Part shown: in pieces, positions 1-6,602 of the stretch | How the letters are laid out: each line of letters begins with the position of its first letter | Numbering within the stretch: position 1 is the first letter of the stretch | Source of the DNA: an uncultured Rhizobiaceae group bacterium | GTDB lineage: Bacteria > Pseudomonadota > Alphaproteobacteria > Rhizobiales > Rhizobiaceae | Assembly: GCA_937923355.1 (NCBI GenBank) | Contig: CALAIO010000155.1 | Location: 1-11,793, forward strand | DNA: 11,793 nt | Direction: 5' to 3' | Translations under genes and position numbers: made by a program | The notes under the pieces: generated by a model | Seen by the model: only the letters and a program-made list of their open reading frames with translations | Databases searched by the model: none | What the model was told of the DNA's origin: nothing

Positions 1-39
1 GTCGAAAAAGCAGTTATTTAATCTAAAGGAATATTACGC

Positions 40-882
40 ATGAAACTTGTTTTAACCGGTGCCGCTGGCCGTCTTGGGTCTTACCTCCGCGAGCCGCTTG
101 CAAAAATGGCAACAAGCCTTGTTTCAACGGATATCGCTGATGATATTGGTACGCTTTATGATGGTGAAACTTACATCAAAGGTGATCTTGCTTCGCTCGA
201 TGACATGATGAAAGTGCTTGAAGGCGCTGACATGGTCATCCACTTTGGTGCGATTGCGGATGAAGGGCCTTTCGAAAAGCTTTTAGGACCAAACTTCATT
301 GGTGCCTATAATATCTGGGAAGCAGCGTATCAGCACAAATTAAAGCGCGTGGTTTACGCTTCTTCCATCCATGCCGTTGGTATGCACCCAAAAAATGAGT
401 TTATCAGCACTGACGTTCCGCATCGCCCGGATACGTTTTACGGGTTAGCAAAGTGTTTCGCAGAAGACCTTGGTCGCATGTATTGGGAAAAGCGCGGACT
501 TGAATCCGTTCACATGCGCATTCTTTCGTGCCTTTCTTATGAAGGCGTCAATAATGCCAGAGCGCTTGGCTCCTGGCTTTCTTATGGTGATCTGGTGCAA
601 CTCGTAGAAAAATGTGTCGATACACCTGTTACAGGGTTTTCCGTGATTTATGGTGTTTCAGACAATGATCGTGCGCCAGTGGATAATTCGCTCGCATCGT
701 TCATCGGCTACCGCCCAAAAGATAACGCAGAACAATTTGCGCAAGAAGTTCTGGCTAACGAACCACCTATGGATAATCAGGATCCAGGCCACATGTGCCA
801 CGGCGGGCCATTTGCATCTATTCCGCTCGGTGAAGGTGCAGTTGCTTCCATGAATGTGGTTGATGATACGAAGAAGACCTAG
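40..882 (+). CDS. Uronate dehydrogenase-like NAD-dependent epimerase/dehydratase family protein
   Basis: This is a 280-residue extended short-chain dehydrogenase of the NAD-dependent epimerase/dehydratase family. Overall it resembles bacterial uronate dehydrogenases (EC 1.1.1.203), which oxidise galacturonate or glucuronate to the aldarolactone with NAD+. The Rossmann glycine motif TGAAGRLG lies at residues 6-13, the catalytic YxxxK at Y134/K138, and the catalytic-Ser region YASSIH at 106-111. The length matches the family, about 265-280. The start has a clear ribosome binding site, AAAGGA at 25-30, nine bases upstream. Compared from memory with the Agrobacterium enzyme, a substrate-side Ser appears to be Ala73 and an Asn appears to be Ile110, while Ser163 and Arg174 seem kept, so the substrate may not be a uronate. 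It lies 211 nt upstream of the oxygenase genes on the same strand and could act on a product of that pathway. The family call is strong; the substrate is uncertain. Confidence 0.85.
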   Translation: MKLVLTGAAGRLGSYLREPLAKMATSLVSTDIADDIGTLYDGETYIKGDLASLDDMMKVLEGADMVIHFGAIADEGPFEKLLGPNFIGAYNIWEAAYQHKLKRVVYASSIHAVGMHPKNEFISTDVPHRPDTFYGLAKCFAEDLGRMYWEKRGLESVHMRILSCLSYEGVNNARALGSWLSYGDLVQLVEKCVDTPVTGFSVIYGVSDNDRAPVDNSLASFIGYRPKDNAEQFAQEVLANEPPMDNQDPGHMCHGGPFASIPLGEGAVASMNVVDDTKKT

Positions 883-965
883 GTTATATTTCTATACTCA
901 AATCTGTCTGGACAAAGCTTCGAAAATCCGTGAATAATAATTCTGTTGGCAAGGGTCAGGACCTG

Positions 966-995
966 CTTGCATTGATTAGCCTTTATCAAAGCAAG
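966..995. promoter_or_regulatory. 11-bp imperfect inverted repeat, candidate operator
   Basis: CTTGCATTGAT (966-976) and ATCAAAGCAAG (985-995) are reverse complements except for one position, separated by 8 nt. A third partial copy, CTTGCTTT, sits at 1008-1015. No T-run follows, so it does not look like an intrinsic terminator. Its centre is about 110 nt before the Rieske gene start and about 73 nt before the start point expected from the candidate promoter. That is a usual place for a LysR-type activator site, and a LysR gene ends this gene set. It does not show a symmetric T-N11-A, so the assignment to that regulator is inference. Confidence 0.4.
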
Positions 996-1017
996 ACTGC
1001 GTCATAGCTTGCTTTAT

Positions 1018-1047
1018 TTATGTTTCATTTATGGCAAATGTTATCAT
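1018..1047 (+). promoter_or_regulatory. Candidate activator-dependent promoter of the oxygenase operon
   Basis: TATCAT at 1042-1047 matches the sigma70 -10 consensus at 5 of 6 positions, while the hexamer 18 nt upstream (TTATGT, 1018-1023) is a poor -35. A good -10 with a poor -35 fits a promoter that needs an activator bound upstream, here perhaps at the 966-995 palindrome. It would give a leader of roughly 40 nt. This is by-eye evidence only. The rest of the 883-1093 gap shows no open frame or terminator that I can support. Confidence 0.3.
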
Positions 1048-1093
1048 GTGAGCCTAATGTAAACGTGGATTATTATTACAGTTGGAAAATGTC

Positions 1094-2218
1094 ATGAGCG
1101 ATGCCGTTAGAGAATTAAAAGCAAACGTTGCTGTTCCATTTGAAGAAGCGCGTGCGATGCCGCCTTCTGTTTATACATCTCCAGATTTTCTAAAACGTGA
1201 GCTGGAAGATGTTTTTTCCAAAGACTGGTTCTGTGTCGGGCGTGCTTCTTCCCTTAAAAATCCGGGTGATTATTTAACGCTTGATTTGGCCGAACAACCC
1301 ATCGTTGTCTTGCGCGATGGCGAAGGGCAGCTCAAAGCCATGTCCAATGTTTGTTTGCACCGGATGTCTACCCTGCTTGAAGGTCGTGGCAATGCGCGTA
1401 GTATTGTGTGTCCTTATCATGCTTGGACTTACAATCTAGATGGCTCCTTGCGCGGTGCGCCTGCGATGACACTTAATGAGGGTTTTTGCAAAAACAGTTA
1501 CAAGCTGCCGCAAGTGCGATGTGAAGAATGGCTTGGCTGGGTATTTGTAACCTTAAACCCTGAAGCCAAGTCTACGTCAGAAGAATTTTCAAAGGTTGAA
1601 GACCTTGTCGGTGATTATGACATGGGGAACTACACGGAAACCTTTTTCGAAACCCATGTCTGGGATACGAACTGGAAAATTCTTGCTGAAAATTTCATGG
1701 AAAGTTATCATTTGCCAGTTTGTCATGCGGGCACGATTGGTGGGCTTTCAAAGCTTGAGGAAATGATTTGCCCTCCGGGAGAGGCGGCCTTCAACTATCA
1801 TACGATTTTGAAAGATGACTCCTTAAAAATCGCCATGGCGCATCCAAATAACAAACGCCTTGAGGGTGATCGACGTCGCATGACTTATCTGCTCGCAATA
1901 TATCCAAGCTTGCTGATTACGCTGACGCCCGGGTATTTCTGGTATCTTACCTTGCAGCCACATGGTGTTGGGCAGGTGAAGATTGGTTTTGGCGGAGGCA
2001 TGTCGCAGGATTTTGTCAATGATCCGGATTCACAGGCGCATTTCAAGCAGCTGAAAACCCTGCTTGATGAAGTGAATGTGGAAGATAAGGGCTGTACGGA
2101 AAAAGTGTTTAGGGGTCTATCTTCTCAAGCTGCAAAACCCGGGCATCTGTCGCATTTGGAGCGCCCCAATTATGATTTTGCCTGTTATCTTAACAGCCGA
2201 ATGCAGGCTGCTGAATAG
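1094..2218 (+). CDS. Rieske non-heme iron oxygenase, alpha subunit (first copy)
   Basis: A 374-residue ring-hydroxylating-oxygenase-type alpha subunit. The Rieske [2Fe-2S] ligands are C87-x-H89 and C106-x2-H109 with the usual 16-residue spacer. The catalytic domain carries NFMESYH (residues 200-206), giving the iron ligands H206 and H211, with D331 in the motif VNVED as likely third ligand. The residue linking the two metal centres is Glu203, where naphthalene dioxygenase has Asp. Glu here is typical of the CntA/GbcA/stachydrine-demethylase side of the family, which act on quaternary ammonium compounds, so N-demethylation or hydroxylation of a small betaine is more likely than arene dihydroxylation. 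ATG 1094 is preferred over an in-frame TTG at 1082 because GGA (1084-1086) sits at proper ribosome-binding distance. No reductase or small subunit is adjacent, so electrons must come from a partner elsewhere. Family certain, substrate unknown. Confidence 0.92.
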   Translation: MSDAVRELKANVAVPFEEARAMPPSVYTSPDFLKRELEDVFSKDWFCVGRASSLKNPGDYLTLDLAEQPIVVLRDGEGQLKAMSNVCLHRMSTLLEGRGNARSIVCPYHAWTYNLDGSLRGAPAMTLNEGFCKNSYKLPQVRCEEWLGWVFVTLNPEAKSTSEEFSKVEDLVGDYDMGNYTETFFETHVWDTNWKILAENFMESYHLPVCHAGTIGGLSKLEEMICPPGEAAFNYHTILKDDSLKIAMAHPNNKRLEGDRRRMTYLLAIYPSLLITLTPGYFWYLTLQPHGVGQVKIGFGGGMSQDFVNDPDSQAHFKQLKTLLDEVNVEDKGCTEKVFRGLSSQAAKPGHLSHLERPNYDFACYLNSRMQAAE

Positions 2219-2255
2219 GGCAAGCATCACGCAACATAAAGGATAGGACACGGTT

Positions 2256-2672
2256 TTGGCACATACAAGAATTCGCAAGTTCAATACTAAAGAAACCTAT
2301 CCAGAACAAAATCTCGATAATGACCTGTGTCAGGCTGTTGTTACCCACGGTGGCAAAACAGTTTGGCTAAGAGGGCAATGCCCGCAAAATCTGGATGACG
2401 CCAAGAACATCGATAGCCATGACCCTGTAGAGCAAACGCACAAGGTTATGCAAAACATCAAACAGCTCATAGAAGAAGCTGGTGGTGAGATGGAGCATCT
2501 TGTGAAGGTGGTTGTTTACATAACGGATGTTCGTCACCGTGAAGCCATCTATCGAACCATGGGTGAATATCTCAAAGGGGTGAATCCTGTTTCAACGGGG
2601 CTGGTGGTTCAGGCATTGGCTCGCCCTGAGTGGTTGGTTGAAATAGACGGCACGGCGGTTATTCCGGAATGA
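2256..2672 (+). CDS. RidA/YjgF/UK114 family protein
   Basis: A 138-residue Rid-family protein. Members form trimers; RidA itself hydrolyses reactive enamines/imines made by PLP enzymes, and other subfamilies act as small deaminases or amide hydrolases inside catabolic operons. The C-terminal signature LARPEWLVEIDG is clear, and Arg123 corresponds to the substrate-carboxylate arginine of E. coli RidA (Arg105). The start is TTG at 2256: AGGA (2245-2248) lies seven bases upstream, and no in-frame ATG occurs before residue 65, which would remove half the fold. It follows the first Rieske gene by 37 nt, and its stop overlaps the next start (ATGA at 2669-2672). Its place between an oxygenase and a DUF1028 protein suggests that it clears an unstable nitrogen-containing intermediate. 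It is probably a catabolic Rid subfamily rather than housekeeping RidA. Confidence 0.9.
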   Translation: MAHTRIRKFNTKETYPEQNLDNDLCQAVVTHGGKTVWLRGQCPQNLDDAKNIDSHDPVEQTHKVMQNIKQLIEEAGGEMEHLVKVVVYITDVRHREAIYRTMGEYLKGVNPVSTGLVVQALARPEWLVEIDGTAVIPE

Positions 2673-3343
2673 CGTTCTCGCTTGTCGCTCGCTGTGCTGA
2701 AACAGGTATGTTTGGTTTAGCCATTTCTTCATCATCACCAGCGGTTGCCGCGCGATGCGCTTATACGAGAGCAGGCGTTGGCGCGGTTGCCAGCCAAAAT
2801 ATTACTGACCCCACATTGGGTCCACGCACACTGGACTTGATGCAAAAAGGCATGGGTGCTGAAGAGGCTATTGCAACGATACAATCAGAGGCCAACCATA
2901 TTGAATATCGTCAGGTGCTGGCAATTGACACGCAAGGTGGCACTGCCATTCACTCTGGCCCAAATTCACTGGGCATTTGGACGGACGCAAAAGGCAAGGA
3001 TGTTATTTCGGCAGGTAATCTTTTGGCGAATGAAAATATTCCTCAAGCCATTGTGGATGGGTTTGAAGCTTCAAGGGGGCATCTGGGCGACCGCTTAATT
3101 GCAGCACTTCAGGCTGGACTTGATGCTGGTGGAGAGGCGGGGGCAGTACATTCTGCGGGTATGCAAATTTGTGACAAGGCTACATGGCCAGTTGTTGATC
3201 TGCGATGTGATTGGACGGAGGGTTGCCCCATAGCAGAAATAACAAAAGCCTGGGGTGTCTACAAGCCACAAATCGAAGCTTATGTGCAACGTGCCATCGA
3301 TCCACGAGAGGCACCTTCATACGGAGTGCCAGGTGATGAATAA
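2669..3343 (+). CDS. DUF1028 family protein (Ntn-hydrolase-like fold)
   Basis: A 224-residue DUF1028 protein. The N-terminal block is typical: MTFSLVARCAETGMFGLAIS (1-20), then SSSPAVAARC (21-30), GVGAVASQNITDP (36-48) and LGPRTLDLM (50-58). A later ISAGNLLAN motif is at 113-121. The family is related by fold to N-terminal nucleophile hydrolases, but its reaction is not established. In catabolic clusters it is often beside Rid proteins, suggesting hydrolysis of an amide, lactam or similar bond. The start overlaps the RidA stop as ATGA, and the 3' end overlaps the next oxygenase gene by 8 nt, so expression is coupled on both sides. No signal peptide is seen, so it is cytoplasmic. The family call is firm, the function is not. 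Confidence 0.88.
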   Translation: MTFSLVARCAETGMFGLAISSSSPAVAARCAYTRAGVGAVASQNITDPTLGPRTLDLMQKGMGAEEAIATIQSEANHIEYRQVLAIDTQGGTAIHSGPNSLGIWTDAKGKDVISAGNLLANENIPQAIVDGFEASRGHLGDRLIAALQAGLDAGGEAGAVHSAGMQICDKATWPVVDLRCDWTEGCPIAEITKAWGVYKPQIEAYVQRAIDPREAPSYGVPGDE

Positions 3344-4475
3344 TCCAATCAATGTGTCAAAATTTATAACACCGCAGGTTGAGGCCATGCAGAAGGAGCT
3401 GGCGGAAGTAGCTGCTGCGCCAGGAGGCGCTCCAAGAGGGCTACCTGGAGTATTTTACAACGACCAGGAGTTTTTCGAATATGAAGCTGCTACGGTTTTA
3501 AGAAACGGCTGGCACTGCGTTGGGCGGGAAGATGAAATTGCCAAGGTTGGAGATTACATCACCGTCCGTCTGGTAGGTGAGCCGATTATTATTGTGCGTG
3601 ATGAAAGCGGTATCAAGGCTTTGTCCAATGTCTGTCGACATCGCGGCATGCCTTTGGTTGAAGGGGTTGGCAATACCAAGCGCTTTGTCTGTTCCTATCA
3701 TGCCTGGATGTATTCAACGGATGGCAGTCTACTGCGCGCAGCGCGCATGAAGAACGATGGCTTTGATCCCAAATCCTGCAAGCTTGGGGAATTTCATTGC
3801 ATTGTCAGGTTCGGATTTATCTATGTCTGCGTGAGTGATACACCGCCGGATTTTGATATTGAGTTGGATGGTCTTGACGGTTTTATCGGCCGCTATGAAC
3901 CTGAAAATTATCGCCTTGTCCATTCAGATACAGAAATCTGGAATACGAACTGGAAGTGTCTGGTTGAGAATTTTATGGAAGGCTATCACCTCTCCGTTGT
4001 TCATCCGGAAACCTTGCATGGATATACGCCCACAGGTCTTGCACGGAAAGCTGCATCTGGAAAAGGCTTTACAAGTTATAACGCGAACTATCCCGAAGAC
4101 ACGCCTTCGCGCGGCAAGGGCGCTCCCGGACTGTCATCAGAAGAGCGACATCGTTCAACCTTGTTTTCGGTCTTCCCCTGCCAAGTCGTGAGCATTGCTG
4201 CTTCGCTTTTGGTTTCGCTTTCCATAAGACCTCTGACGTCTAACTCTATTCAGGTGAAATGGACGATGTCGGTCTATGGTGATGAGCTTGATTATGCAGC
4301 GGTCAAACACCGCATCAAACTCTGGGAAGATGTGAACCAGGAAGATCGTGAAAAGCTTGAAAGAATGCAAACTTCCTTTCAATCCGTTTATGCCAATGGA
4401 GGGCCTTTGGCAGAGCCTGATTATGAGGGAACCGTACATGATTTTCTGCTTTGGCTAAACAGGCATTGCGCTTGA
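3336..4475 (+). CDS. Rieske non-heme iron oxygenase, alpha subunit (second copy)
   Basis: A 379-residue oxygenase alpha subunit, clearly different from the one at 1094-2218 but of the same class. Rieske ligands are C100-x-H102 and C119-x2-H122. The catalytic iron site is NFMEGYH (212-218) with H218 and H223, bridging Glu215, and D337 in VNQED as likely third ligand. A longer in-frame start at 3255 is possible, but ATG 3336 is chosen because GGAG (3323-3326) sits nine bases upstream and the longer form would add 27 residues unlike the family N-terminus. It overlaps the DUF1028 stop by 8 nt, indicating translational coupling. Two distinct oxygenases in one operon suggest two successive oxidations or a hetero-oligomer of two alpha-like chains. 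Substrate unknown; a methylated nitrogen compound is inferred from the Glu-bridge type. Confidence 0.92.
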   Translation: MNNPINVSKFITPQVEAMQKELAEVAAAPGGAPRGLPGVFYNDQEFFEYEAATVLRNGWHCVGREDEIAKVGDYITVRLVGEPIIIVRDESGIKALSNVCRHRGMPLVEGVGNTKRFVCSYHAWMYSTDGSLLRAARMKNDGFDPKSCKLGEFHCIVRFGFIYVCVSDTPPDFDIELDGLDGFIGRYEPENYRLVHSDTEIWNTNWKCLVENFMEGYHLSVVHPETLHGYTPTGLARKAASGKGFTSYNANYPEDTPSRGKGAPGLSSEERHRSTLFSVFPCQVVSIAASLLVSLSIRPLTSNSIQVKWTMSVYGDELDYAAVKHRIKLWEDVNQEDREKLERMQTSFQSVYANGGPLAEPDYEGTVHDFLLWLNRHCA

Positions 4476-4505
4476 TTTACAGCTGCTTTTAATCAATGCT
4501 CACCC

Positions 4506-5438
4506 ATGGCTTTAAGATTTACATTTAGACAATTAGAATATCTTGTTGCAGTTGGTGAGGCTGGAACCATCGCGCTTGCCTCCGAGCGTGTCAATGTATC
4601 TTCGCCATCGATATCTGCTGCTATCAGTCAATTGGAAGCCGAGTTCGGCATTCAGATATTTGTTCGCCATCATGCTCAAGGATTGTCTCTAACCCATGGC
4701 GGCAGGCGAATTTTTAATGAAGCCAAGCGTATTTTACACGATGCGAACGCACTCAATGATCTGGCTTCCGATATTTCGGATAGACCGCGAGGGCCGATTT
4801 CGATTGGTGCTTTGACAACGGTTGCTCCCTTGATAAGTGCTGCCATGCGGCGATCTTTTGAAGCTGAATTTCCCGATGTTCAGGTAACACTGCATGAAGC
4901 ACATCAGGCACGATTGTTTGATATGCTTGGACGAGCGGAAATCGATGTAGCGATTACCTATGATATGGAAATCCCCAAAGATATTGCCTTTGAAGAGGTT
5001 ATTTCCTTACCGCCTTTTGTCATGCTACCTGCCTCTCATTCATTGGCAAAAAATGATGCGATTAGTTTGAACGAATTAGAAGATGAGTCGATGATTCTGC
5101 TTGATCTTCCAATAAGCCGGGAATATTTTCTGTCTGTTTTTCAATCTTGCAATGTAAGGCCGAACATCAGCGAGCGCACGTCTGATCTTTCGGTTGTACG
5201 CAGTCTTGTGGCTAATCAATATGGGTTTAGTCTGGTCAATATACCGACTAAATCAAACCTCGCCCCTGATGGTGAAAAACTGGCATTCGTAAGGCTCACC
5301 GATAACATGCGTCCACTGGCGCTTGGACTTGTGACCAAACAAACCGAATATCGTTCCCGCGTTGTTGATGCGTTTTTTAAACATGTGCAGCAACATGTGA
5401 CATCAAACGGATTGCCGGGTGTGGCTCCTCATAAATAA
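4506..5438 (+). CDS. LysR-type transcriptional regulator
   Basis: A 310-residue LysR-family regulator. The winged helix-turn-helix lies at about residues 6-64, with the recognition region SSPSISAAISQLEAEFG (32-48) and the wing FVRHHAQGLSLT (52-63). The effector-binding domain follows from about residue 90 to 295. LysR proteins bind DNA as tetramers and usually activate genes when a pathway intermediate binds. It begins 30 nt after the second Rieske gene on the same strand, so it is probably the last gene of the operon and may regulate it through the palindrome at 966-995. No good ribosome binding site precedes ATG 4506, suggesting low or coupled translation; the nearby ATG at 4496 is out of frame. 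It converges with the deacetylase gene, leaving only 9 nt and no visible terminator hairpin. Confidence 0.93.
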   Translation: MALRFTFRQLEYLVAVGEAGTIALASERVNVSSPSISAAISQLEAEFGIQIFVRHHAQGLSLTHGGRRIFNEAKRILHDANALNDLASDISDRPRGPISIGALTTVAPLISAAMRRSFEAEFPDVQVTLHEAHQARLFDMLGRAEIDVAITYDMEIPKDIAFEEVISLPPFVMLPASHSLAKNDAISLNELEDESMILLDLPISREYFLSVFQSCNVRPNISERTSDLSVVRSLVANQYGFSLVNIPTKSNLAPDGEKLAFVRLTDNMRPLALGLVTKQTEYRSRVVDAFFKHVQQHVTSNGLPGVAPHK

Positions 5439-5447
5439 GCGCAACTG

Positions 5448-6602
5448 TTAAATTCCGATCACCAATCTATCCAGCAGGTTGTCGAGCATTTCATCACATT
5501 TTTCCAACTGCTCAATGCTGATGAACTCATCCGGTTTATGACCCTGTTCCATCGAGCCTGGTCCGCACACGACAGTTGGAATGCCAAGTTCAGATGAAAA
5601 CAAGCCACCTTCTGTACCAAAGGCAACTTTAATCGTTGCATTCGACCCGGTGAGCGATTTTACAAAGCTAACGACTTCCGCATCTTGCGCAGTACTTAGA
5701 GGCGGGTACTTATTCGTAATCGTGAAATCGACTGCCGCTTCAGGAAACTCTGCACGAAGCGGTTTGAGCAGTGTTTCAGCATGTGCCTTTATCCTGTTTA
5801 GAAGAACTGCAGGATTATCTTCTTGAAGGTTTCTGATTTCAAACAGGAAGGATGATTGATTGGGTACAATGTTAAGCGCTACGCCCCCCTCAATCTTACC
5901 CACATGCAAGGTGGTGTAAGGGATATCATAATCACTGTCTTGAACTGATGCTTGAGAAATCTCAACTTGCAGGTTCCTGATGAAGGAAATCATATCGCAA
6001 ACCAGATGAATGGCGTTTAACGCGGTAGGTGCAAGTGCGGAATGTGCTTCGCGTCCCTTGCAAGTAACCTTGCAAGCCGTCTTGCCCTTGTGGCCTGTGG
6101 CAACCGACATCAAGGTTGGTTCGCCCACGATACAAAACTGGGGCCTAAATGGTGCCGCAGATAACATGTCGATCATTGAGCGCACGCCAACGCAGCCGAT
6201 CTCCTCATCGTATGAAAGAGCTAGATGAAGCGGTGTTTTTAAATCCTTCTTGGAAGCCTCAACCGCCATCGACAAAGCGCTTGCAACAAAGCCCTTCATG
6301 TCAGTCGTGCCACGCCCAAATAATTTTCCATCAGCCTCCGTCATCTCGAAGGGGGGCACGCTCCAGCTTTGTCCTTCCGTTGGCACAACATCCGTGTGAC
6401 CAGACAATAATACTCCCGGCATTTGAGCAGGGCCTATCGTTGCATAGAGATTTGCCTTATGGCCAGTGTCATCTTCGATGATGGTGACGTCTGCACCAAC
6501 GTTATTTAAAAGATCAGCGCAATAATCGATCAAGGCTCTATTTGGGTCTGCGCTGACCGTTGGGAATTTTATCAGGTCACGCAATATGGATTTTGTGTTC
6601 AT
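5448..6602 (-). CDS. argE: M20 family metallohydrolase, acetylornithine deacetylase (ArgE)-like
   Basis: A 384-residue dizinc M20 amidohydrolase. Metal-site motifs are in order: SGHTD with H69 and D71, GRGTTDMKG with bridging D101, DEE with catalytic E133 and ligand E134, VGEPT with E161, and GHKPDE with H355. The length and the N-terminal FPTVSADPN block fit acetylornithine deacetylases, which release acetate from N-acetylornithine, but paralogues in catabolic loci cleave other N-acyl amino acids. The symbol is given by family resemblance only. The start codon overlaps the stop of the upstream oxidoreductase gene as ATGA (6599-6602), with only a weak purine-rich ribosome site, so translation is likely coupled. 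Lying beside the oxygenase cluster and without other arginine genes, it may hydrolyse an N-acyl or N-formyl product of that pathway (inference). Confidence 0.85.
   Translation of the reverse strand: MNTKSILRDLIKFPTVSADPNRALIDYCADLLNNVGADVTIIEDDTGHKANLYATIGPAQMPGVLLSGHTDVVPTEGQSWSVPPFEMTEADGKLFGRGTTDMKGFVASALSMAVEASKKDLKTPLHLALSYDEEIGCVGVRSMIDMLSAAPFRPQFCIVGEPTLMSVATGHKGKTACKVTCKGREAHSALAPTALNAIHLVCDMISFIRNLQVEISQASVQDSDYDIPYTTLHVGKIEGGVALNIVPNQSSFLFEIRNLQEDNPAVLLNRIKAHAETLLKPLRAEFPEAAVDFTITNKYPPLSTAQDAEVVSFVKSLTGSNATIKVAFGTEGGLFSSELGIPTVVCGPGSMEQGHKPDEFISIEQLEKCDEMLDNLLDRLVIGI

Noticed and set aside
1..43. End of an upstream gene before the dehydrogenase
   Set aside because: All three + frames are open at the left edge and stop at 21, 26 and 43. 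With so few codons none can be preferred, so no partial gene is listed.
5439..5460. Bidirectional terminator between the convergent LysR and M20 genes
   Set aside because: Only 9 nt separate the stops, and I see no stem followed by a T-run on either strand.
6149..6481. 110-codon open frame on the + strand
   Set aside because: It lies antisense to the M20 deacetylase, which has complete catalytic motifs; the frame has no recognisable family or ribosome site.
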